Positions 52,812 through 63,590 of a stretch of 64,000 nt of DNA are shown here, piece by piece. Below the pieces are notes generated by a model. That model saw only the letters and a program-made list of their open reading frames with translations. It was not told where the DNA came from and ran no database searches. Source of the DNA: Posidonia oceanica (taxonomy: Eukaryota > Streptophyta > Magnoliopsida > Alismatales > Posidoniaceae); the NCBI GenBank assembly GCA_037176725.1, contig JAZBRS010000020.1, positions 52,914,001-52,978,000 of the forward strand. The letters are read 5' to 3'. The position numbers and the translations under genes were made by a program. Every line of letters begins with the position of its first letter. Positions within the stretch are counted from its first letter, which is position 1.

Positions 52812-53812
52812 GTGGATATGGTGTTTTGAGGGAGAAGATGCTTTTTTGTTTATTTTGCCTTCTCAGTGTCCCCTTTTGCTTTTCGTCGATTCTGACACTC
52901 CACGTGTGTCAAAACCGGTGTGATCGCCACTCTTGGTTTGCTTGCGCTGGCCCTCAAGACGCCTTGGGGAGATGTAGGGTGTGGGTTCAGCTACCTTGGA
53001 GCAATGCCAGCGTTGCCCAAGGGTGCCCGTGCTTTGGTGAGTTTCTTCTTCTTCTTCTTCTTCTTCTTCCTTGCAACAAATATGATATGAAAGGTACGAA
53101 TTAATTCAGTGTAGTAAGCAATCTAAAGGAATAGAAAATAACATAAACAACATCAAGGAAAAACACTTACTCGAGGGGTTTTATCCCCCCAGTTGTAACT
53201 ACCTATGGATGCCTAGCTACAACAGTATATGATAAAAGAAATGCAATATGCAAATGTTAAAGCAAAATTATAATGCTAAAATAAAAACCCCTTTTGGGTG
53301 CAATGGAATGCTTAGCATGTGAAACAATTGATGTGTCGTTGTCGACGACAAAATCTCAAGCTCTTGGGCTCTTTCTTTCTCTTTTTTCTCTCAAATTTGT
53401 ATTTTCTGGGACCGAATTGGTGTGGCTGGATCCTTAAAATTTCTTCTCACTAATTTCCCCCTGGATCCGATTTTCGTCCTCCTCCTCAATTCTGTTCTCA
53501 CTCAAATTTCAATTCCCTAAATTCGTCTCCTCAATACCCCTATCCTTTCCCAAGGTTGAGGGTACACCTGCTTTTATAGAAGCAAGGGAAGAACAATAAT
53601 GTGTCAAAGGGAGCCAACTCAGCAAAGTTTCCAAAACAAAAGTGTTAAACGCCTATATCTTAGCTTTTAACGTTAAACGCTGGGAAACTAGTGTTTAATA
53701 ACCTCCCGAGCTCCAACTCTTGTGGATAAAGAATATTCTCCCCTAAATGCTGATTGACCAAGATTAAGCCACTTTTAATTGGCCTTAAAGGATTTTGACT
53801 GGTCAAGGATTC
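52812..53812 (-). mobile_element. LTR of family B, copy 2 (interrupted by element C)
   Basis: Matches 1-700 in order (see LTR-B copy 1). It is longer at its left end, where the minus strand reads GAGTGGCGATCACACCGG and then GTTTTGACACACGTGG, a PBS-like GTGGCGA start. Contains a (TTC)n run at 53046-53070, CCCCCC near 53197, AATT-rich repeats, the TATA box and a GTTAAACGC palindrome. Cut at 53812 by element C, with GATTC before the insertion as the likely target duplication. Confidence 0.6.
53571..53579 (-). promoter_or_regulatory. TATA box of LTR-B copy 2
   Basis: The minus strand reads CTATAAAAG, in the same position relative to conserved blocks as 579-587. Confidence 0.5.
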
Positions 53813-56800
53813 TGTTGACACCCCATTTTGACAGGCTTGATCAATTGGAATCTCCTGGTGACTTCTGGATCCAAATCTAGGTCCAAACCTACACATTCCT
53901 TTTCATCCTTCTCTCCAAAACAAGCCCAAACTTAACCTAAAATTACATCCCATTCCCAAGCCCAAAAACTACCCAAAAACCATAGGAAAACTCACCATCC
54001 CCAACTTAGCAAACCTACCCAAAAACCCTCAAAAATTTCAAACCAAAACTACTCCCAAAAATCCTAGAAAACCTAGGTAAAACTACCCTTTTTCTACACC
54101 TCAAAACCCTTCCAAAACTTTCCCAAATCAAAACCCAAACCCTAGGTCTAATACTAGAGACCCTAGGCCACATACTCCCCAAATTTCACTTCTTTTCTAA
54201 ACCTCTAACCCCTTCATTTACCCAAATTATCCTTTTCTCTCTCCTAGATTATTCTTTTCTCTCTCCTCTCTCTCTCCTGATTATCCTCCTTCTTTTCACC
54301 CCTTCTCTCCCTTCTTCTGGCCTGGCTGTGGGCCCCCTTGTGCATCTATCTCTTCTGAATCTTATTTGTATTTTTACCTTATTTTTAGCATTTTCTTTGA
54401 CTTTCAAAAAATTATTTTCTTTCAACTCTTCCTTCTCCTCTCAACTTCTTCATTTCTCCTTTTCCTTCTTCCTTTTTCTTTTCTTTTCCTCTCTTCTACT
54501 AAATCCCTAAAAATCCTTAAAAACCTTTAAAATCCTAAAAACAAAAGGAAAACAAACCAAAACCCTAAGAAAATTAATTAAAAACACTAAACAAACAATT
54601 AAAAAACAAAAGCCTAACTAAATCTAACTAAAACCTAAAACCAAGAATGCAACTTAAAAAATGCAAAACAAACAAAAAGAACATGTTTTAAAGTCAAGAA
54701 AATCCAAAATGTAAACAAAACAAGCAAAGGTAAAAACCCTACTAAAAAACAATCAAAAACAATTCCTAAAAAGAAAAGAAAACAATTAAAAAACGCTAAG
54801 GCAAGTAATTAAGAAAAAGAGAAACCTAACTTAACAAATCTAAAAAGAACAATTCAAAAACTTAATTAAAAAATAAAAACAAACAATCAAAATTTAAGAA
54901 CACCTAATTAAAAACTTAACAAGAAGACCTAACCTAAAAAAATATTAAAAGAAATTAACAATAAAAAAAAAATAAAAAAAGACTTAAAGAAAACCCTAAA
55001 GACAAAAGTCAAAAGCTAAAACTCACCTTAATTAACTAAAAAACAGTCTCTAAAAAGCTTAATCAAGAATCCCAAAGACTTAACAAGAAAAATTTAACTA
55101 AGAAACAATTAAAAATTGTAACAAACATTTAAAAACAAAATAAAAAACAATTTAAAGAAAACTTAAACCTTAAAAACTCAAATCAACATTAAAACTCTTC
55201 CTAATCCTAATTAACCAATTAAAAACAACCATTGAAAAGCTAATCTAAAATCCTAATTTAAACACAACTACTCTAAAAACATTTTCAAAACTTTTTTATT
55301 CTTATTTTAATTTTCTTCTTCTTCCTCTCCTTCCTTTCTTTTTCCTTTCCTTTTATTTCTTCCTCTCTTTTTTATTTTCTTTGGTCCGGCCCAGTAGGCC
55401 CTCCTCTTCCCCTTCTTCCTTCTTTCTTTTTCTTTTCTTTCTTTTTTCTTCCTCTGCGCAGGCCCAGCCCATGCCCGTCCTCTTCTTCTTCCCTCCTTCT
55501 CCTTCTTCCTCTTCCTCAGACTTCTTCTCCTTCTCCTGCAACTTCCTTCCCTCCTCTTCTTTGAATTCAATTCATCCCTCCCGATCACCTCAGCTCCAGA
55601 TCATCCTCCTCCTCTCCTCTCTACGGATCTCCTGGGGGGGCATTAAATGCCAGTCCTCTCACCGGCCGCTCCTCTCCCATCAATAGCAGCTCCCGCCGGT
55701 GGAAATTCAAACCCACTGCGCACTCAGTCATCTTCAGCTCCTGATAAAGCCTCCTCTCCACTCCTCCTTCACTGCCTTTTGTCGTCCGAGAGAGAGCAAG
55801 CAATCCAAAGAGCAGAGAGCACCAGAACTCCCTCCTCTTCCCACTGCAGAACAGCCCTCTTCCTCTTCTTCCCTTTCATCCACACTAGAGCACCCAACTC
55901 CCTTCGAACCACCTCCAATTCTCGTCCCCAATCTCACCCAGACAACCACCATCTCAGCGCCCCATTCCACGACCAAATCCACTCTGAAAACACCCCCCAA
56001 TTCACCCAAACCCAAGCCAGAACCCAACACTTCCCCTTCCAAAATTCCAAACACATTAGACTACTAAACACCCCCAAATTCCGCCCAGAAGCTCACTAAA
56101 ACATCACCTTCCCAACCCCCCAGAGCCTCATCCTTCGTCACCACCACAGGCCAGACCCTCCATTTCAAACACCTGCACCCATTTTTCCAGAAAATCACCC
56201 GACTACCCAATCCCCCCCTCCAGGCCTCCACCAGCCCTCCTCTGAATCCAGAAACACCCACCAGACCACCAGTAAGTCACCGCTACCCTCCAATTGAGCC
56301 AGAGAGCAGCACACCATCTCCCCCACCTCAGGCGACTCCTGCAGCACCCACTGAAGCAATTCTCTTCTTTGGGCCGCGAAGCTTCACTCTAGACGCTCAG
56401 GAAGACCTATGGGACTCCACCGAGTTGATCTAGACGCCTGGAAGCCATCGACGACCTCCGCAGCGCTCAGATGAAGCTCGCCGTCTTCTGCTAAATCAGT
56501 CGACGTTAGGGGAAGGATTCGGCCGTCGAATCAGGTACTCTCCTGCACCAGTAGATTAGTCTTCCTCTCCTTCAGCTTTTCCGGCCTTTAGACTAGGGTT
56601 TCGCCGCCTCTTCTCCGGAGTCAACGTTGTGGTCAACTGTTTCTTCTCCGGTGAGCTTTGAGCTCGGATCGCCGCTTCGCCAGTAGAACGCTGCTCCGAT
56701 CGTCGTCCGAGGTCCGCACGAGACCCGAGAGCACAGCAGTGCTTTTAGAATGCCCTCCCGTCGCGCCGATCGTCCAGATGGTCTTCCTCTGGACTACACT

Positions 56801-57059
56801 GTTCCGTCGTCTTCTCCGGCCATCAGTAGGCTCCGTCACGGCTCCACGACGCTGCTCTGAGGTCCGTCAGGCTCCGGTGAAGCTCACCGACCAGTCAACG
56901 CGTCCCCAGCATCCCTCTGCCTCCCTCGACGGCCACTGGTAGCAACTGCTACAGTGGTCGTCATTCTGTGTAAACACGGTAGCTTTATTTCCCTTAACCA
57001 TGCCATTTTGTCATTAAATTGGTTTTCAGCTCCTGTTTTTATTTTATTACATTCTGGTC

Positions 57060-57870
57060 CTGCCTTCGTTTATAATTCATTTAATTCTGAATTTAAATCT
57101 TATTAAATTGCATGGAAAATTTAAAAAACTGTCTAATTGCATGTTGGTCCTTCTGTTGTGTTTTCCTTTTAAGTTCATTTTAGTTCAGGCCCTCTAGTTT
57201 TTCATTATTGCATGTTAGTCCTTCAATTAATAATCTGATTTAATGCTTTAATTTTACCTTAGAAAATTACATTTTTAAACCCTGTCTTTTTATCATTTGC
57301 ATTTTAATCCTCTGTTCTGTTAACTTATGCATTTATTTTGCATCTTTTCTTACTACATTGCATCATTTCCCCCATGCATTTTAATTTTTACATATAGGTC
57401 CTCCATATCATGCACAGCATCTATTTAATCACATTTTTGCTTATTAAATTGCATTTTAGACCCTACATGTTTTAAAATTGCACATAGGTCCTCTGTATGT
57501 TTATAAAACTCATTTAAATGCATATTTTTGCTTATAAAATTGCATTTTAGACCCTGCTATTTAAAAATTGCACATAGGTCCTCTGTTTGCATTCTCAGAC
57601 CATTTAAGACCACATTTTTGCTTACAAAATTGCATTTCAACCTCTGCATGTTTCAAAATTGCATGATTATCCTCCACCTGATTTCAAAACTTATCCTAAT
57701 GCATATTTTACCTTATAAAATTGCATTTTAAACCCTACATTTTGCAAAATTGCACCCAGACCCTCCAGTTTTTAAAAATCTTGCATAAAAGCCCCTAACT
57801 TTTCCAAATTTTTGCATTTAGACCCCCACTTTTTCAAAAATTGCATATAAGTTCCCAAGTTTTCTGAAAA
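57060..57870. repeat. Degenerate AAATTGCA / AGGTCC repeat in element C LTR
   Basis: Counterpart of 33390-34230 in reverse complement: alternating AAAATTGCATTTTAGACCC and AAATTGCACATAGGTCC types, with about the same period. Confidence 0.75.
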
Positions 57871-58629
57871 GTCATTCTTAGGTCCTTTCTTGCATTCCTG
57901 CATGAATTTGCACTCATGCATCTTTGCATTTGGCATTCTTGCACACACTTAAGCACTCTTAGCTCCCATTTACATGGGAGGACCTGTTTTGCACACCCCT
58001 AGGACCTCCTGCACACCTAGATCCATTTTCCTCCCTTGTTCTGGCCTCTCTGCCTTGAAGCTAGGATATCTTCAGATCTGGCCATTGGATCTTCTCAACC
58101 AAGCTACCTAGACGACCCCGGTGGAGCGCTCTTCAGTATGGACCAAGCATTTCTCAGATCAGGCTTCAGATTTCCAAGGTAAGTCCTCCTAAACCCTTGC
58201 ACAGCATTCATTTGCACATCATTTTCATTGCAAGCATTGTTTTTGCTTTCTGGTTTCTCGAGCATGCAGATTAGGACCTCCTCCTCCTGTCTATCAACTC
58301 TATTCCCCTTTTCACGTACTCTTGGCATCTTTGTGTTGCGTTTCCCCTGGATTCACCACTTACTACGACTTTCTTCCCCCTTTTCCACGATCCGATTGCA
58401 TCGTGAGCTTTTGGTAGCGTACGAGACACATCGTGGGACACTTTGGTGGGAAATGGTCACAGAACAGTGGTAATCCCTCCACTTGCTCCTCTTCCCCTTT
58501 GTATGTCTTCACACCTACTTTGCGTGGTCTTTAAACAGCGTTCATTCCCACACTTACGTTGTTTATCTTCCCTTTGCTTCTCCTACCCTTTCTCTTTGCA
58601 TCTGCATGGCTTTATCGATGTTTTATTTC

Positions 58630-58800
58630 GCCTATTTTGGCACCGTTTTGCATGCCCGCTCTGTCTTTGGCACCGTTTCGTGTGCCGCTTTGTTTTCTTG
58701 CACCGTTTCGCTTGCCGCTTCTGTTTCTCCCATCGTTTTGCATGTCTTATGTCGTTTTCTCTTGCATGTCGCTTGCACCGCTTGGTTTTATCGTCGTTTT
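58630..58800. repeat. Remnant of the GGCACCGTTT repeat
   Basis: About four degenerate copies of the 30-bp unit (GGCACCGTTTTGCATGCC, GGCACCGTTTCGTGTGCC), against about 12 in the solo LTR. Confidence 0.7.
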
Positions 58801-59263
58801 ACTTTTTCGCTTGCATTTGCATATAGGGCAGTGATGCTTACAGCATGGAGTTCTCACGGACCAGGTTTCGACTGGTTCGGAACATAGACAGCGTTGTTGA
58901 GTACTTAGACTACACGTTTACTTCCTTGCATTGCATCCCATCACTTAGAGCACACCTATGAGCATTCATTGGCATTTAGGCATTCAAACCTGCATTTCCC
59001 TGCGTATGCGAGCGTAAGCCTAGAAAGACCGATTCTCGAGCGTGTCGGGAGTGCCTAACACCTTCTCCACACGTAACAGGAGTCCTTGCCCAGTCTTTTG
59101 GCCCGTAATGACCATATTGCCCTTATCCTAGGCATGAGTCATATCATTTGCATTCATTTGCATTTGTTTTCTTTTGCATTGCTTTGCATTGCATCTTTTG
59201 CTTGGTTTTGCGTGTTAACTCACGCATTTCCCCCAATTTTCCTTGTCTCTCGATAATAGACAC

Positions 59264-59274
59264 GGTGGCGACTC
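59264..59274 (+). other. PBS-like word inside U5 of element C
   Basis: GGTGGCGACTC followed by TG, 168 bp before the LTR end. The solo LTR has the same word at 31683-31693 (minus), 114 bp from its end. See the same word in LTR-A. Confidence 0.5.
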
Positions 59275-59442
59275 TGAATTGTCTTATCTTCTTCTTTTCT
59301 TAACTTTTCTCCTCTGTTTTAAGTGTTTTCGAGTTGAGCCCTCCTCCTCGGACATAGCCGCTTATAGTGAGCCTGATTCCGATCGGTGCAGGCAAGCTTC
59401 TGGCAGTGTGCATGGATGATCTGAACACCGGGATTACTACAG

Positions 59443-59460
59443 TGGCGACTCTGCTAGGGA
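59443..59460 (+). other. Primer-binding site of element C (tRNA-Arg)
   Basis: TGGCGACTCTGCTAGGGA, one base after the LTR. Matches the tRNA-Arg complement with a few differences, as in element A. Confidence 0.85.
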
Positions 59461-60734
59461 TGCTAGACTCCGGCTTTCGTTTCTGGCTTTTCGCTCGCCG
59501 CTTTCGCAGTTCTGCTTGCCTTTGTTTGCCTCTTTACCTGTTTTGGTCGCTCTTCTGTGCAAACTCCTGGCAAGTTGCCTCATGGTTACTTTGCTTAGGT
59601 TTTTGCTCCCCCCTCGGCTGCTTTTGCCTTGGTTTTTGCTATGTCTTGCTCTGCTTTGTCAAATTTGCTTGTTTACTTGCTTATTTCCTTGCATCTGCTC
59701 TTATTTGCTTTACAGCTTACCTGTCTTCATCTTTCCTTATCTTTATTTGCTCATTTGCTGCTTTATTTCTTGCAATGCATGTCTACATATTTGTTTGGCA
59801 ACAATGCATGCTTTTTGAATGATGAATGCTTTCTTTTACACATTTGCTATGTCACTACACACGCACATGCCCTGTATATATGCCTTTTGACATGATGAAT
59901 GCTTTCTCTTCACTATCATGCTCACGAACACTCACACATGCCATGCACTTGCCTTTTGCTGTGTTGTATACTGTTTGCCTGCCATATTTGACTGATTTTC
60001 CTCCCTTTCGCACATGCCATACCTAGGATAGTAGAGACTGTTTGCTCTCCCTGTGGTTAACTAAAAGTGGCAAGAAAAAAGAACTTCTAGGAGCAACTAG
60101 AGACTTCAAACAATCCTACACCCCCTTGGGTTAATAAAATGTGCAAGATAAAAAACTTTAAGCATTTGCATAAGCATCATATAGGGCATGCATTCTTCTC
60201 ATCTGAGTCCACCTACTAGTCTGCGAAGGATGGTCCCGACCTCTTGTTCCACCACTTTTGCCGTGGGCCAAGTCAGTCGGTCTATCCCCCCTTTGTCCAG
60301 AGGTCGTGTCGGTGTAGTGGAGTGTACTGCCCACGCTTTGGCGGGGTCAAGGCCGCCAACGCACCACCCTGTTATTTCCTCAGCTCTGGCTAGGAGTTCG
60401 ACAGGGAGCCTACTTTTTCTGACCTAAGTCGGTGACCCGTACACCTGGGGATACTTGGAGTAGATCACCTACTAGGACACACTAGATAGGTGGGGGGGCA
60501 TACTAGAAAGCATACATATCATTCATGCCATCTAACTTAACTCATTTGCATTTGTCTTTCAGTTTCTAATTCTTGTTTGTCTCTGTCTGTGCCAGTAGTG
60601 ATCGGTAAGCGAGTTCCCATTGCTAGAGCTTGAGTACCGTCCCTTTCTGACACCCCTGTTGCGACCTTGCTCGCGACCATTCCCCTTCTGAGCTATCCGT
60701 CTTTGCGACAATAGCTCCTATTAGGAATCGCCGT
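59461..60734 (+). other. Element C 5' untranslated leader
   Basis: T/C-rich, with TTGC words. A block at 60190-60480 resembles element A's leader (41040-41330, opposite strand). Open frames here are compositional; I see no separate gene upstream of gag. Confidence 0.55.
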
Positions 60735-61217
60735 TTGCATACCCGTCGCAGCCCTATTCTCATGTGCTCTAGGTCAGCAATGGCCCAGTACGTCAGTGAG
60801 CCTCTCTTTACTCCTGTCACGGAGGGTGTTTCCGCTCCGGCCCCTCTGGTTGCTCCTTCTGCCCCTTTTGTTCCCCCTCCGATGCCAGGGTTTCCTCCCC
60901 TGACGCCTCTAGTATCTCAGTATGTCCCGGGACACTGGCAATTATCTCTTCTTCCAGATCCGGTCACTGAGTCTATCTTGATGACCGTTACTCGCGTTTC
61001 GGAGATGCCATTGCCCCATCCTTCCCATGGATATGTCGCTGTTGACATCCCTCCTACCGCTGCTGTGACTTTTGCTATAGCACCTACTCCTCTTGGATAG
61101 TCTGTGTCCGTGCCATTTGCTTCTCAATCTTCGCCGGCGCTGCACTTCAGCGTTCTTGCTGACGGAACACCTGAGGCTCAATACCAGCACCTGATGGAGC
61201 TTGCCTAGAGACTGTAG
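60735..61217 (+). pseudogene. Element C gag, N-terminal part
   Basis: Pro/Val/Thr-rich segment starting MHTRRSPILMCSRSAMAQYV. It is in frame with the gag core but broken by TAG at 61098, 61206 and 61215. Element A has Gln at all three matching places (LGQS, TAQRLQGM). The start could also be the Met at 60765 or 60780. Confidence 0.8.
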
Positions 61218-61220
61218 GGC

Positions 61221-63056
61221 ATGGCTTTATCGGTTCGTCCCCCCTGTACTCCTGTCGCTCCTGAGGTTCCTTTGAGGCTAGTTCCTGCATTTCATGCATC
61301 TACCTCTACACCTCCGCCTCGACCATCGTCTCAACTGCTCACGGTTCCGACGATGGGGGCCCGTTTACCGCCTCCTTCTGCACAACACTTAGCACAGCAT
61401 GCTCCTCTTCCCCCTGGTGGTCAGCCCTTTGGACTGGCTGGAGCCCAGTACCCCACTGGCTCGCTGTCTAGCACCCCACCTGTACAGCAACTGGTGCTCC
61501 AGCATCCTACCCCTCCCACAGCACAGCATGTCATCTACCCTCCTCCCTTGCATCAGGCCCAGAATCCTGCATACATCCCTGCATACACAGTTCCCCAGCA
61601 CGGATACGCCGGCCATCCCATTGCTCCACCAGGCGACACTATGGTAGACCTAGAGGAGCACTTAGGTGTGACCCATTCGGCGTATGTGCTCACAACCCCT
61701 GCCGATCCCTCTCCTATGGCAGCTAATCCAGACCCCATCAACAACCGAATGGACGTCTTGGAGAAGGCACTACGACTAGTGCAGGGTACTGAGCACCAGA
61801 CCTACCAATTCCGGGACCTCTGTTGCTTTCCAGAGGCGGTACTCCCTCCGAAATTCAAAATCCCGGACTTTGACAAGTACAATGGTAGGGGCTGCCCCGT
61901 AGCACACCTGAAGGCGTATTGCAGTGATCTCGCTCAGCTTCAGGCTGACGAGAGGTTGCTGATCCGCCTGTTTCAGAAGAGCTTGATCGGGCCGGCACTC
62001 AAGTGGTTCACATCGCTTGATATGTCAGCCATCAAGACTTGGAACGACCTCTGTCAAGTGTTCCTAGAACAGTACTCCTTCAACCTCAATCTAGTCCCAA
62101 AGTGGGCGGACTTGATCGCAATTAAGCAGAATTCTAGCGAGCCGTTCGGGGAGTACGTCAGCCGCTGGCGCACCCTTGCTTCACAGGTACGAGATAGACC
62201 CTCTGACAAGGAGTCTATTGAGATCGTTATCAAAGGGGCGCAGCCATCTCTTGGGGCTCTGCTTAGCATCCAATCAGTCACTACTTTTGCAGCACTCATC
62301 CGAGCTGGAGCGCGCGTGGAGAGTTCTTTGTGGAGTGGCAACTTTCCGGCTCTCTCTGCGTTCGCTAAGCAGGCTGCGATCAGCAGTAACAGTGCCAACA
62401 ACAGCACCTCCAACAACAATAGCGGCAGCAGCAACAACCATCCAAAGAAGAAAGACTCACCGAAAACCGCTGTTGCATTCGTCGACTCTCTTGCTGTGCC
62501 TGTTCACTTGCCGTCCCGACCAGTCCCAACTCAGATGGTGTATGCTCCTGCACCTAGGAATCCACCCACACCACAGATCACTACCACCGCTAGACCGGTC
62601 TACCCCACCGCACCGGTTCAGCAAGGCTCATACCAGAGGCAAAGAAGGCCACCCACTGAGAAGCTGAAATTCGCCCCACTGGTGGAATCGCTCACAGTCA
62701 TCTTACCGAAGGTTGCATTGCTCCTGAAGTTCCCGAAGGTTCGCCCGCCCCCAAATCCTTTGCCGCATTGGTTTAAGGCGAACCTCTTTTGCAATTTCCA
62801 TCGAAGCGTCGGGCATCCGACGGATAATTGCTACTCCTTGCGGAATGCTATTCAGGACCTAATCGAATCGGGAACGATTGTGATTGACACGCACGAGGCA
62901 TCCACTCAAGCACACACACATGCATCTGCACATTCTGCTATTCCTCGTCATTCTGGCATCATCCACCAACCTCTACCGGAGCACACTATCCGGGAGGGGT
63001 GGGAACCTCAGGCATTCACTTTGTCTTCCCTTCTGGGCCTACTACCTCTGTGGTAG
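61221..63056 (+). CDS. Element C gag core (capsid and knuckle)
   Basis: 611 open codons. A Pro/Gln/His-rich segment (to about residue 195) is followed by the retrotransposon gag domain: LPPKFKIPDFDKYNGRGCPV, HLKAYCSDLAQLQADERLLI, GPALKWFTSLDMSAIKTWND, FGEYVSRWRTLASQVRDRP. Then come an Asn/Ser run, a Pro-rich spacer and the modified knuckle FCNFHRSVGHPTDNC (about residue 523), followed by AIQDLIESGTI. It packages the element RNA in particles. The last residues after about 63000 are out of frame: the true continuation (FPSGPTTSVVDPFDLISDIS) is in another frame because of a change in a G-run near 62997. Confidence 0.88.
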   Translation: MALSVRPPCTPVAPEVPLRLVPAFHASTSTPPPRPSSQLLTVPTMGARLPPPSAQHLAQHAPLPPGGQPFGLAGAQYPTGSLSSTPPVQQLVLQHPTPPTAQHVIYPPPLHQAQNPAYIPAYTVPQHGYAGHPIAPPGDTMVDLEEHLGVTHSAYVLTTPADPSPMAANPDPINNRMDVLEKALRLVQGTEHQTYQFRDLCCFPEAVLPPKFKIPDFDKYNGRGCPVAHLKAYCSDLAQLQADERLLIRLFQKSLIGPALKWFTSLDMSAIKTWNDLCQVFLEQYSFNLNLVPKWADLIAIKQNSSEPFGEYVSRWRTLASQVRDRPSDKESIEIVIKGAQPSLGALLSIQSVTTFAALIRAGARVESSLWSGNFPALSAFAKQAAISSNSANNSTSNNNSGSSNNHPKKKDSPKTAVAFVDSLAVPVHLPSRPVPTQMVYAPAPRNPPTPQITTTARPVYPTAPVQQGSYQRQRRPPTEKLKFAPLVESLTVILPKVALLLKFPKVRPPPNPLPHWFKANLFCNFHRSVGHPTDNCYSLRNAIQDLIESGTIVIDTHEASTQAHTHASAHSAIPRHSGIIHQPLPEHTIREGWEPQAFTLSSLLGLLPLW

Positions 63057-63590
63057 ACCCTTTTGATCTTATTTCTGACATTTCTGAGCCTTTCCCTGTT
63101 AATCTCTATCTCGCGGCAGTTGCCGGCTCCGAGTCAGGAGTTCACATGATCCAACCGCGTGCCAGGCCGGAGCGCTCATTCGCGCCCCCTGCTGTGCTTC
63201 CTCAGGCTCAACCCCCTATACACTTCCTAGCTAGGGCCTAGCCTAGATCCCCTGTCCACCTCTTAGGGCGGCCTCAGCTAGAATCCCCTATACATCTTCT
63301 AGGCAGACCTCAGCCAGCCCCTGCCTTCCCACCCCAACAACCTTACCATTTAGATAGACCTCAGTATCCAGTAGATCCCCCTGTAACCCCTCCTGTGCTC
63401 GCAGCACGTGCTCCGGTGGTTATTGATTTAACCCTGGACACCCATCGCGTCCCTTACAGCTACGCCACAGAAATGTGTGCGGAAGTAACATGATCGGGGA
63501 GGGTCTACAGACCACCAGCATCGGCAGTTAGGCCAAACCATCCTGAACCTGCTTTGCCCCACCCTCTAACCAACCCACAGCAGATCCGGC
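62999..63590 (+). pseudogene. Element C gag C-terminal region
   Basis: Second frame: SGPTTSVVDPFDLISDISEP, GVHMIQPRARPERS, then TAG 63239, LGRPQ repeats, PVVIDLTLDTHRVPYSYATE and TGA near 63492. Aligns with element A 38600-38050 (DPSELIHDVSEPFPLALYRA; MIRPRARPG; YNYAMETCAEVTRSGKVY). Confidence 0.75.

Larger units (their letters stand above)
53813..59441 (+). repeat. Element C 5' LTR (5,629 bp)
   Basis: Colinear with the solo LTR: C-rich start, pyrimidine tracts (54170-54500, 55300-55640), A-rich tract (54540-55290), C/T-rich region (55640-56900), TGCAATTT-type repeats (57060-57870), remnant 30-bp repeats (58630-58800) and the conserved U5 block (58985-59300). Reading frames in the pyrimidine tracts are compositional. 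I see no host-like gene. Confidence 0.93.
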
